From Pascua guehoae (Eukaryota; Basidiomycota; Tremellomycetes; Trichosporonales; Trichosporonaceae), in assembly GCA_001600415.1 (NCBI GenBank), contig BCJX01000008.1, positions 127,851 to 191,850 of the forward strand: DNA of 64,000 bases, in the 5' to 3' direction. Under the pieces are notes generated by a model, which was not told the origin of the DNA, searched no databases, and worked only from the letters and a program-made list of their open reading frames with translations. Both the position numbers and the translations under genes were made by a program. Below are positions 28,754-39,230 of the stretch, piece by piece (position 1 is the stretch's first letter; every line of letters starts with the position of its first letter).

Positions 28754-30286
28754 GGGTCAGGCGATGGGTGGCAATAATGTCTTTTGAATAGACAGACAGA
28801 TAGAGAGAGAGAGAGAGGGAGAAAAGGGGAGGTTTGGGGGAGCGAAGCCCCGTGACTCTTTTAAGAGCATTGGGACGTGCTACCCAACTGCCACACTACC
28901 TCAGTTCCCGTGCTATGCTCTTCGGCACGAATAATGGGACATCTTGTCCACGGCCCATGTTGCGAATCAATCCATGGCCTGTGTCCGCTCTTTTAGGTTT
29001 ATGTCCGTGGGGTACGTGTCATGGTTGTTTCAACTTGCTATACGTGCTCAGGATGCGGCTGGGCCAGGCTCCATCCAGACTAGTGGCTGTCGACCGTCCA
29101 CGAGTTGAGGACGAAGTTCCGCGGGTGGGTGCCTCTCCCAATTCTGGATCTTTCGCATGCAGTAGTCGCATGAGCTGGGACTGCACGCCAAAGGCAAACA
29201 CACTCGAAAAGGCAATACGACATTTCTGAGCTTGTTCCAGTCGCCGTATCATGAAACTTGGCGACGGTTTGGGACCTGCCAGCACTGGTTGCAACTGATA
29301 GGTGGGCCAGAGAGGAGGGAGATGGGCGGAAGTGGCCGACGGCCCTGCATGGTTGGCGTAAACAGAGGGCGCGAACAACAGGGTATCGGGAGGGCTAATC
29401 CCTGTGCCTGTCACATACAGATGGTACCGTCGGTTATAGTTTTGCCTCTGGCACTGCCCCCAACCGTCTTGCACTCTCCAACGCACTGGCAGTCCCGTTG
29501 CGAGACACTTGGGCAGAAGTCTCACTTCCGGGGCAGAAGTCTCACTTTCGATGGGGGAGGATGTTACAAGTACTGCCAGCAAGGGGGTGGGATAAGTGGG
29601 ATACTGTAGTTTGGGCCTCGTCGTCGACTTGGTCGTGAGCAGTCGTGTATGCACGCTTATGTATACACGCTGTCATGTCGACGTCGCCGTGCCCGCCATC
29701 GACTCTATGGCACTGTGGGAACGCTGCGGTGACAACAATGCGGCAACGCCTCCACTATGCATGTATGCTAAACACCCGAGCGGCGTTTGTGATCACCATG
29801 CCGTACGGCCTTGGCTGCCAAGCCTAAGAAGAAAAAAAGAATAAACCACTCACATTGCACGCGACATGCACACGCCAGGAACCAAGCAAAGGATGACGTT
29901 TTTCAAATACAGTTGCGGATAGGGTATTAACGGACCCTTTTTTCAGTGTAGTTGCCGCGCTCACGACCGAGGGGGGAGAGGGGGCAGGGGGGGGGCCAAA
30001 GGGTCTCCTACCGCAGGAGCGCCGCGCCACAAACAAACAGATCGCCTGCTTATGTATGCATGTGTGTGTCTGTGTGTGTGTGTGTGTGTGAATATTGAAT
30101 ACTCCCGCCCATGTCAGGAACCTTTGCTCCACGCGTCACTAAGCGAAACTACAACGCACGTCCATCCATCGCGACACGACTACTGTATGGCACTAGTATT
30201 ATATTGTATTATCAATTTCCTTTCGCACTCTTCCCCCCTCACTCATCTTGTTGTCCTCACCTCTGCCCCTCCACGCATTGGTCGCC
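28754..30286. other. divergent intergenic region, one unsupported long frame
   Basis: About 1.5 kb between genes read in opposite directions. It contains a GA microsatellite (28799-28820), two copies of GGGCAGAAGTCTCACTT (about 29510-29550) and a GT tract (30060-30090). A 211-codon minus frame (29019-29654) has no ATG start of its own, no recognisable family and no splice pattern, so I do not call it a gene. Confidence 0.5.
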
Positions 30287-32203
30287 ATGGGAGGCAGCTA
30301 CGAACCTGTCCCAACCACAGATGATCGATCCTACCCCCCACACCCACCAGTACCCGTCACCACGCGCCATATCGCAAGATCGTGGATAACGCGATGCGCC
30401 CGGGCCGGCCACTCGACACTGCTGGTGCGATGGGTGCGATGGATGATTGCGCTTGTCATGGGAGGTATCATATTGCTGAGTGTTGCATTCAGCAGCGGAT
30501 GGCCATTCTCAAGCAGTGTCGACGTCTCGATAGAACAGACCGGGCAGGCGGGTCTCTTCTTGCGAGACTCGAGACCGATGCGTACCGCCATGGCCTTCTG
30601 GAAGATTGCCCAACAAGAGGTGCGAGACCGGGGACTCGATACGTGCAACGACCGACTAGGTCGATCCCTCATCGACGCATACGCGAGGAGTAAACTCGAC
30701 TACTGCACTCCCAACTCTGGCCGCTTCCCCCACATTGATGAGATCAACCGTACACATCAACACTGGACTCCTGCCAGCCCTGAAGGCGACGACGTCGGTG
30801 ACGCGGCCATTCTCTGCACGCCTGTCCACCGCGATGACTTCTCAAAGTGGTGGCCATACCCAGCCAGTCCCTGTCTGAGTGTTCACCTTCGGCCGGAAGG
30901 CAAGCAAGACTACTTTGCACCGCGTTGCAAGAAGACTGTGCAAGGCGAAAAGCTTGACGAAGAAATGGGCAAAGAAGACTTTCTCGGCAAGCACCTCAAG
31001 GACGGCAACGGACCAAAGTGCAAGCGGAAGATTGAGCATACCGTCTTGTTCATCGGACGACAAGATCAATGGAACCCGTGAGCATGCCTCCTTGGCGCGC
31101 ATCATTACTGACTGTGTGCCAGGTTCCACGTCGCAGAGGACCTTATCACCACCTTCGTCACGTTGTTCATCGCCGCGACTGTAGCACCCTCTCTGATCAA
31201 CGACCGCATTCAACTGGTCTTTCGGGATGACTACACTATGGACGCCAACCATTTTACGGCCTTGTGGTCTCGCATGGGCGCCTGGTCCCCGAAGAGACTG
31301 AGTCTGGATCCATGGCAAGAGGGTGATTGCTGTAAGTCGCACCCCACATACGACGAATGAGCACCTACTAATGGTAGTGACGAATGCCATTCACAGTGTG
31401 GGCGCTGGTGCTTCGCTCCTGTCCGCTATGGGTGTTGGGAGGAGGTAAGTCACAATCACTCGGGGTCGGGGCTAACTTGCAGCTATCAGTGTGCATCTAC
31501 TATCACCTGGGCATCCTCCCTTTATTACCGTCACCTTTTCGGCCTTACTCGACCGGACAACAAGCTCCCTTCCGAGGAGAGCCGATCGTTGCCCCTTAAC
31601 ATTCTCTGGCTCTCACGTGGCAAATTCGACCGCAACGCCCAAGCCAACAACGAGATGTCGCCGTGGAGGTTGAGCCGTGTCCTCCAGAACGAGCCCGAGT
31701 TTCTCGCCAATCTTCGGCAAAGTCTTGCCGGTTTGTGCGCCGAGGGCGGTGCAGGCGACCGGATTTTCGGGTCTCGCGGATGTGTGTACGAGGACGCTCA
31801 GGATGTACCCGAGACATGGTCGAATTTGGAACCGGTCGGTGCAGATGACCCTGTGCCCGTGCGTTTTGCGGCAATGGACCCGTCCGTGCACGACCTCGAA
31901 TCACAGATTCACTATGTGGGCCACACGACCATTCTCGTCTCGCAGCATGGCGGTTCGCTTGGTCTTTCTCTGTTCCTCCAACCTGGTGAGGCCGCAGTCC
32001 TCGAGCTCCAAGTGAGCGAGGTACGAAACAATTTCCATTTCGAGCACATGGCGTTCCAATCGGGCAACGAATACAAAATGACGACAATCCAGAGGACTGT
32101 CGATTCTGAAGTTGTGTGGGCATCGTTGCAGCAACTCATCCAGACTATGGTTCGAAAGCGTGCGGGATTGCCTGCCAGCAAGGAGGACTCTCATTCTCCG
32201 TAG
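30287..32203 (+). CDS. glycosyltransferase family 61-type (DUF563) type II membrane protein
   Basis: Probable Golgi or ER glycosyltransferase; sugar and acceptor cannot be told. After an N-terminal cytosolic stretch (MGGSYEPVPTTDD) there is one membrane anchor (WMIALVMGGIILLSVAFSSG). The lumenal part has the GT61 blocks HVAEDLITTF, FRDDYTMDANHF, LNILWLSRGKFDRN, then the signature QIHYVGHTTILVSQHGGSLG, and GEAAVLELQVSE. I read four exons. Two short introns resolve in frame only if the acceptors just after the branch sites are used (CTACTAATGGTAG and GGGCTAACTTGCAG), giving AIHSVGAGASLLSAMGVGRS. The start at 30287 is the first ATG in the frame; an upstream in-frame stretch has none. GT61 proteins in basidiomycete yeasts are often linked to surface glycans, which is inference here. 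Confidence 0.85.
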
Positions 32204-32399
32204 ACAGGCATATTACAGGGATGCGCAGCATGCAGTACCGCGTGGAGATCATGACTATGCCTACACAAAGCACGTATACAGTGGCCGCCGTAAAGGTCGA
32301 CAATACGCGTACTAACGCCACCGAAACAAAAGAGTACAATGCCGTCCGAAAGGTTGCACATGCATCTGCGTACTAACGCCACCAGAAAAAAAGTACCCC

Positions 32400-33140
32400 T
32401 CTCCAATGGGTCAGAGGCCCATCCAATGCGAAAAGCCACCGTGCGTGGCATCACAGTCAAAATGGTTCATGGTGGCCAGATCGGTGACTAGCTTGTAGTA
32501 TCTTTGCTATGACTAGTTGTTGTAGTAAGTGACTGGCTTGTAGCGCTGCTCGCGGCGCCCCCGCGGGGGCGGCGCGCGGCGCGCACCCTTATAAGCGTAC
32601 AAACCAGTATCTGGGCTCTTCGTGTTACGCTATCCGCTAGTTTCTACAAGACTAGTCACATACTCCATGAAAGGCCTCTTCAAGCTGCGCGTGATGGTGG
32701 AGAGAGCTTGTGGATAGCTTCAGTGGTTGTTGAATAATCGCGTCTCAAAGTTCGGCGGTTTGTGAATATTGAATACACGAGGGTCGTGCAGAATTCCTCA
32801 AGGTCCCCTTCTCACCCGGCGAGGGCGATGTGCAACCTTTACGACGACCTTTGTGCACCTATCCAATGGACGAGATGCTTGTCCAATGTGAGAGGCCACC
32901 GCGCATCACATCACAGTACAAATGGGGCATGGTGGCCAGATTGCTGACCAGCCTGCTCTATCTCTACCATGAATGGGGTAAATGTATACTATCATGAAGC
33001 TCTCTCCAAGCTACAGTTGAATAATCGCGTCTCCAAGTTCGACGGCCAGTGAAATGAGTATTGGAGGGTCGGGCAGGTTTCAGGTACCCTAGCGCAAGTC
33101 GACGCCACTGGGGGATTGTGTGCAACCTTGACGACGGCCA
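32400..33140. repeat. two diverged copies of a composite repeat
   Basis: Part A occurs at about 32400-32510 and 32855-32960, sharing CATGGTGGCCAGAT, GGCCACCG-like and TATCT/ATGA blocks. Part B occurs at about 32715-32840 and 33000-33140, sharing GTTGAATAATCGCGTCTC, AAGTTCG(G/A)CGG and TGTGCAACCTT(T/G)ACGACG. In the first copy the two parts are about 200 bp apart and separated by the foldback element; in the second about 40 bp. Confidence 0.75.
32484..32660. mobile_element. foldback (MITE-like) element
   Basis: The left end reads GTGACTAGCTTGTAG and the right end, on the opposite strand, GTGACTAGTCTTGTAG. A second inner pair reads GACTGGCTTGTAGCGC and, inverted, ACTGGTTTGTACGC. The centre is a GC-only palindrome-like core around CGCCCCCGCGGGGGCGGCG. 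About 175 bp in all. It sits inside one copy of the composite repeat and is absent, or much shorter, in the other. No clean target-site duplication seen. Confidence 0.55.
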
Positions 33141-33938
33141 CCGTACAGGCGTGGCTGAGAAGTCATGAGACTGCTAGGGTACGCGCACGGCGCGTTCACA
33201 GGGCGGCGTCATCCTGCGTGCAGGGCATGTGGCCATGTGGGATACAACAAGCAAGAAACATCAGGCGTGTTGCCCTGTATTGGTCTACAGAGTGTCTAGG
33301 CACAACCTCAACTGGACACATCTCAAAGTGGCAGTCTCGACACTGTCTGGGCGCACCTGTACAGCAGTGCTGGTATTGCTACGGAGAGTGTATCTGGAAT
33401 ACCCATGGAGGCAGAGCACCAATGGCACGGGTGTCGAGGCATTGTCCTCCACATCAGTGGCCACTGATGCTTGTACCCTCAAGGGACATGGAATACGTGG
33501 GTCCTGACGCATGGGCATACTCTCCTCTTGAGCCAGGAATCTTCTGTCGCACTTGACGACGACGGCCTGTGTGAGTCACCTCGCACCGCATGGAGTCCAT
33601 TGTGTGTTTCTGTCAGGTGGTGCCGCACACTGCCCGTCGTCGTTCGACGACGTTGCGACTTTGGAATCTGATAGTTTTGAGCCGCAACAGCCGAGAAGCA
33701 CACGCACACACGCACACGGGTACATGCGCACGCGACCGTTTCATCACGTGACTCGTTTGTGTCGCGTGCCATGTCGCGTGTGTCGCGGGGTGCGTCGCGT
33801 CGCGTGCGGTGCGTATTAACTGTTAAGCTGTTGATTGTGGCACGAGGAACCCAACGACCAGGGCAGCGACCAAAGATTCGTGGCTGTTTGGATGCGCAGG
33901 TGCTCCATGCGCCTCACGACTCTCGGCCGAGTGTCTAC

Positions 33939-34268
33939 TCACTGGTGCATGCTGCAGTGTCGAGGGAGCATATGGGGATCAGGAATGGCACTCTCCTGCG
34001 GCGGCTGTTCCACAAAGGGGTGTACGTTCCCACGCAGGTAGGCATCCAGCCGTTTGTCGAGTGATTGGAAGTGTTCCGGAAACGCGTCGTCGACAAACTC
34101 CCCCTTTGGCTGCATATACCTCTGGGTCCGTGCACTGACGATCGGTTTGTTGCTCTGATCCCTGGGAGGTTCGGTGGTCATGGCTGCACGGATTTGACTG
34201 GGCATGGAGGTTTCGGTAGCTGGATTTCCCACACCTTGTCGGCCAGGTGGGTGTTCAGGCGAGCCCAT
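33939..34268 (-). CDS. uncertain ORF inside the repeat interval
   Basis: A 109-codon frame starting with ATG (MGSPEHPPGRQGVGNP) and ending HMLPRHCSMHQ. Its composition is more protein-like than surrounding frames, with QRYMQPKGEFVDDAFPEHF and QSLDKRLDAYLRG as helix-like stretches. I recognise no family. It lies between the two long inverted repeats and may be an exon or remnant of whatever that element carried, or chance. Confidence 0.2.
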   Translation of the reverse strand: MGSPEHPPGRQGVGNPATETSMPSQIRAAMTTEPPRDQSNKPIVSARTQRYMQPKGEFVDDAFPEHFQSLDKRLDAYLRGNVHPFVEQPPQESAIPDPHMLPRHCSMHQ

Positions 34269-34384
34269 ATGAGAATGGATTTGATATCATAAAGGGAACA
34301 TGTATCTTGGAGGGGTGGCTTGGCGGTCTGTGCAGAGTACTGCACAGGGGAGGGAACCGTCTGCAGAGGACACGGGTCCCGCTG

Positions 34385-34720
34385 AGAACGCAGGATGCAC
34401 GGGTTTGGGGAGGAAATGACTGGTTGACAGGGGACACGGGTGTCCAGCCAACGTTGCCCGCACAGGTGGGTTCCAGAGAGTACATGAGCCCACGAGTCCC
34501 ATAGCGGCCACGGTTAAAATCATTGCGGCGAAGGTTTGCCTCCTGCCAGAGCCGGATGCGCCGCGCCGTCCCCTCTCGACAGCTCGACCCATGTCCTCTG
34601 AAGGATGCAAATTGTGGTCTTTGTAACACTCACGGCCTCCCCGTGAGGGCAACGAAGTCTGCACGCCCGTGTCCTCTGTTGACCTGCAATTTCCTCCCTG
34701 ATCCTGTGCAACCTCTGCAC
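34385..34720. repeat. short inverted repeat pair inside the element
   Basis: The minus strand of 34385-34470 and the plus strand of 34635-34720 share GGGCAACG, the block CACCCGTGTCC-or-CGCCCGTGTCC, CTGT, ATTTCCTCC and a GTGCA(T/A)CCT(G/C) tail in the same order. The gap between copies is about 165 bp. Confidence 0.6.
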
Positions 34721-36521
34721 CGCTTCTGCGACGTGGTTTGTCTTTTGCAAGTCCGTGCAACCCATGCCCACACCCATGCCTAGACCCTGTGCTGGTGTAT
34801 GTGCCCTCCAGTCTCCCCGGAGAGACAAGTAACTACAGGACAGGTGTGTCGGGAAAGTCTTGAGACTGTCACTTTGAGCTCGGCCGAGTCAAAGTTGCGC
34901 ATGGACACTCTATGGACCAATGCAATGGCACGACAGGTGCACTGATGTTTTCCTGCTCCCCCATGCCCTGCCTGCCGTCCCATACGAGCCGTGCGCGTAC
35001 CCTAGCTCGACATGGTGGTCTCATGACTTTTCGGACACACCTGTACAATGTACAGGGCAGTGTCTGTCAGCGTAAGAGGGGGGGGGGGATGTGGTAGAGG
35101 ACATGCTTCTCTTGTAACGAGAGGTACCACTCCAGAGACGATAGCGGTTGTCCTGGGAGCGAGCTGTGTACATCAATCGGGCACGCTCGGTCGCTGTTCC
35201 ACTTGGGTGGTGATCGTGGTGAGCTCTCCTGGATGCTGTACACCTACCCTGTTCCCCAAGAATGCTTCCCAACAGTTCCTTTGTAAACCCAGGCATCTTC
35301 TGTCCCGCCAAGAATACTCCTGGCAGCATGCCCGTCGTCGGCGCTATTTCTGAGTTTCTCTCCCCCACATTGTCTCTGTTTGCCAAGAGAATTCAGGTGC
35401 TGAAATAGTGCAGGCCCGTGCAGAGTACTACTGAAATGGGGTGCCGCGAGGAGGTGGTCATTGCGCACCCTGCAGCACCGTGCGCCATGGGGCGGTGGGG
35501 TCCCGGGGCGCGCGGGGCGCACCAGTGACACAGCCACCAGCGCACGGGTGCTCTCTCAAGGCAGGGCGTCGCTTGACTGTCCCCATTCCACCCACCGGGC
35601 AAAGTCGCATACAGTATCCCAGTCACTCTACACTCTGGGGTATGACCCTGGTCTCACTCATGTACTAGTACCCAGCCCGTGCAGCATGCCCTGTTGGGTC
35701 CGCTACTCGGCTGCAAAGTTGACGCGTGTACTTGTCAAGGGTGCAAGTGGTTGGTGGTCTTAGCGTCGTATGCCAAAGGTGGCTTTGTTAGCGCGTTGCT
35801 CGGGGCTTGGCACGCAGGGTAAAATGACCTCATTTGATGGCTTTGTGCCCCTGAGGTTTCAGTTAGACTCGACCACTGAAAATAAACACCGGCCATTGCC
35901 CGGCGCGCGCCGGTGTCGCCCTCCGTAAACACCCTCACATATGACAGCGCCCTGCTCTGCATGCATGCATGCAGAGTAGAGCAAATGCAGAGGGCACTGC
36001 CGATTGTCGGGGCTGTGGGAAGATGGTATACACGCCATGACGGTCCGATGCACTCTGACGAGTTTAGACGCCGAACTCTGATCTACCCGTCTGGTGGTTG
36101 TCAAGGCCACAAGGAAGGTGCAGGTGGTACGCGGTACGTATGGGTTCTGTCCAAAAATCATAAAGGAAGGATGCAATGTGGTCCCTGGCCAAAGAAGGCC
36201 ATTTAAATGACCCACTTTTTGACCCACTTTTGACCCTGAAACGGCAAAACCCAGTTTGGGTGACAACCTTCGGGCAAGACTACCTCCCTGCTAGTACAGT
36301 TTGGTCGCACGCCCGCTCCACAAAAGAGAACAACACCGGCGCGCGACTTGGGACTTCTTTCTTGTCCCAGCATTACTATTTATTCCACACTGTATTCTTT
36401 TGTTCGCGGGCGTTTGTTGCATCCGACAAGAGACAGTGCAAGCTCCCACGCCTGCACACTGTCCCTCCGCCATTCCTTTGCACCCCGCCTCCTTTGACCT
36501 CTTCATCACCCATTCCCGACC

Positions 36522-38165
36522 ATGGTGGCCCCACTCGCTCTCACTGCCCTCCTTTGGACCATGGCGCTCGCTACGCCGACGCCACACCGCCGCAAGGGCA
36601 TGGTCACTATCGCGCTCAGCAAGAACGCGCCAGGCTTTGGCAGCACGCACGCCCGGCGCTGGGTTGACGACCGCGACTCGCTCGAGTCGCTCCACGCCCG
36701 CACCCGTCTCTTCGACGCCGGGCTCCTGGACGAGCGCGAGGCCGCCGCCTTAGAGCGCGACCTTGATTCGAGGTGAGTCCATCGTTGTCCATGAACTGCG
36801 GCGACTGCGACTAAACCCACCAGGGATGCCATCCTCTACGACTACCGCCGCGACATGGGCTACTCTGTCAACGTCACTCTCGGGTAGGTCGAGTGATCGC
36901 CCATGAATGGGACTGTGTAACCCCGACCCCGACCCGACCCCCGCTAACAAACAGCACTCCGCCGCAAGAGTTCCGCCTAACTGTCGACACTGGCTCGCCA
37001 GACGTTGTCGTCTATGGCAAGAACTGCACCACGTGTGGGAGCGCCCAGACACCCAAGTTTGACTACGACGCGTCGACGTCACTCGTCTGCTCCAACGTGA
37101 CGCCCAACCCGGGGGTGCTCTCCTATGGTGCTGGGCACGCGACTGGACACTGGGTGACAGATACGCTCGAGCTTGGTGGTGAAAGGGCCGATAACTTTGA
37201 CTTTGGTGAGTCGAGTCGAGTCGAGTTGTGTTGCAACACTAGTAGAGCATGTTGGAGCAGCAGCAGGAGTGGGTCGCTAACACACAACAGCGTACGCCTC
37301 TGACGGCACACTGTCCGACTTCTCCACCGACGAGGTCTCGGGCATCCTCGGCATGGCGTACCAGAGCGACGCGAACAAGCCTCCTCCTCTCCCGCAAAAG
37401 TGGGCGACCTCGGGCGCGTGGGACACAAAGCAGTTTGGTCTCTACCTCAAGCGCAACGGTGGCAACCAGGCCGATTTCTTGTACACGGACCGCCTCGCGG
37501 GTGGCACCGAGGACGGCGGCGAGCTTGCTCTCGGGTGAGTGACGAGTCTGTGACGACCTCGAGCTTTGCTAACGACAGTGGCCTCAACACCGAGTACATG
37601 GACGGCGAGGTCGAGTGGCACGACATCCAGACGACGAGCTCCTCGTGGTGGACCATCTCCATCAACGGCTTCAGTGTCAACGGCCAGGACGTGCCCATCC
37701 GCCCCAACATGAACGCCCTGATCGACTCGGCCACGACCTTCTTATCCATGCCGTCCGACGCCGCCATTGCATTCTACAATGCTATCCCTGGCGCAGAACG
37801 TGTCGACGGCTCAGTGTCGCAGTGGACGGTCCCGTGCAACACGACCGCCGTTGTCGGCTTCAAGTTTGGCGACGGATCTGGCCAGTCGTTTGAGATGCAC
37901 CGCGGCGACCTGATCCGCGGACACATGCCCGCACCCAACGAGGACCGGTGCCAGGGCATTGTCAAGATTCACGGGTGAGTCGAGCTAGTCGCACGTTCTT
38001 TCCGGTCCTAGCTCACCCAAACGCAGCGGCTGGCTCCTCGGTGCCGCCTTTATGAAGAATGTGTACACGGCCCACAAGTACGACCCCCCGCAGCTCGGCT
38101 TTGCCAAGCTCAAGCCAGAGTACAATGTCAACCGCGACGGGTACGGTGGTGCGGGTGCGGCTTAG
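36522..38165 (+). CDS. secreted pepsin-like aspartic protease
   Basis: Extracellular or vacuolar A1-type endopeptidase. The N terminus MVAPLALTALLWTMALA is a signal peptide; a propeptide with Arg/Lys-rich processing sites (THARRWVDDRDS) follows to about residue 85. The mature part begins near YSVNVTLGTPPQEFRL. The first catalytic motif is intact (LTVDTGSPDVVVYG). The flap region contains LSYGAGHATGHW, and GILGMAYQSD is typical. The second catalytic motif reads ALIDSATTFLSMP: the aspartate is kept but the usual glycine of DTG/DSG is alanine. About six exons with introns near 36775, 36884, 37205, 37537 and 37975. The C terminus ends GYGGAGAA with no GPI-anchor signal. The protease call is firm; activity with the DSA motif is uncertain. 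Confidence 0.92.
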
Positions 38166-39230
38166 GGCTGTTCGACGATATTTGAGGCGGCCTCCGGGGA
38201 AGGCAGGCGGGTCGCCTCGCCCTCTCTCCCTTCCACAGCGAGCCAGGACTGAACCTGCTCGACCGGCGGGGACAAAGAGAGCACCGCCGCTGCTGAAGGC
38301 GTCACAGCGGGCGGTTCTGCAGCGCGTGCTGCAGCGTGTATGCTGTACATGGACATTTGGTGGCGTCAGCTGCCGCGTAATGAGTAGACATGGACAATCG
38401 CACGAGATGGACAATTTCATGTTTTTGAACCGACCCACTCGACAGCGGTGAGAGCCGGAGGGATGCGAGGTGCGCAGTGAGAGCCGGACAGGTGCGCCGA
38501 GGTGCGCGCGATCGCGTCGTTTGGAGTGCCCACGTTTGCATTTCCAACTGCATATGCTGCCTACTATAACTCGGCGTCCTCAGCCTCCCTTCGAGCTGCG
38601 CTTGGCACCGTCCATTAGCTGTCACAGCTAGTTGGCTGCTACAGTCAGTTAGCTGCACAGCCAGTTAGCCACCGTGATCAGAGCGCGACTCGGCGGTCAG
38701 TGGTTTACTCCTGAACAAGCTGCAACTCCTCTGCTTGGAGGTCGGTCGGTCATGGTTTGCTGCGCGAATGGGGAATCTGGTGCCAAAAGTCGCTGACCCA
38801 CATTGCCAGACTGCAGGACGCCTCTTCTATTCTGAGTGAGAGTGCCATGTTCCATGTTGCTTGGTTCCGCCAAAGGAACGCAAGGGAATTCTGAATTCTG
38901 TCAGCTCCACAACAAAGATACACCCGTTTCTGGTCTCTGCAACTGGCAAGTCACGGTTCCGCCCCCAACCATAGTGCCAATGAACGAGTAGCCTCACGGA
39001 CTCAAGTACTTCAAAGGCCACCAGTGCCGAAAGGACGCGCCGAAAGAGTTCTGTAGTTGGTTCCACCACCCCACCACCTCCACCTCCACATTGCGCAATG
39101 CACCGCTCCACAGATGCCACAGACCCACGTGCGCCAACCTTAAACTTGCTCGAAACCTCCACTCTTTGCACGACCACTTTTGATTTTGCCCCATCGTCAC
39201 CATCGTCACCATCGTCCATCTCCACTCACA
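38166..39230. other. intergenic region, no gene seen
   Basis: About 1.1 kb between plus-strand genes. It contains loose CAGTTAGCTGC repeats at 38620-38665 and otherwise nothing I can support. Confidence 0.5.

Larger units (their letters stand above)
33144..35055. mobile_element. candidate decayed DNA transposon with long inverted ends
   Basis: The left end (33144-33370) and the reverse complement of the right end (34830-35055) share, in order: GTACAGG, AGTCATGAGAC, CTAGGGTACGCGCACGGC, GCAGGGCATG, AACATCAG, CATTGGTC(C/T)A-like, AGAGTGTC, CTCAAAGTG(G/A)CAGTCTC and ACACCTGT or GCACCTGT. Identity is patchy, about three in four by eye. The interior holds one minus-strand frame of modest interest (33939-34268). 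Transposase motifs are not seen, so this may be non-autonomous or simply an inverted duplication. Confidence 0.45.
32204..36521. other. repeat-rich interval, probably decayed mobile DNA
   Basis: 4.3 kb without a confident gene. It contains a foldback element (32484-32660), two diverged copies of a longer repeat (32400-32840 and 32855-33140), a pair of about 220 bp inverted repeats 1.4 kb apart (33144-33370 and 34830-35055), a second smaller inverted pair (34385-34470 and 34635-34720), and a perfect 22 bp palindrome near 35955. A few kb of such nested, diverged repeats suggests a transposon graveyard. The last 300 bp should hold the protease promoter. Confidence 0.65.

Noticed and set aside
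29019..29654. 211-codon minus-strand frame
   Set aside because: It begins at a non-ATG codon, is rich in Pro/Thr/Arg as expected from GC-rich noise, has no splice signals and resembles no family I know.
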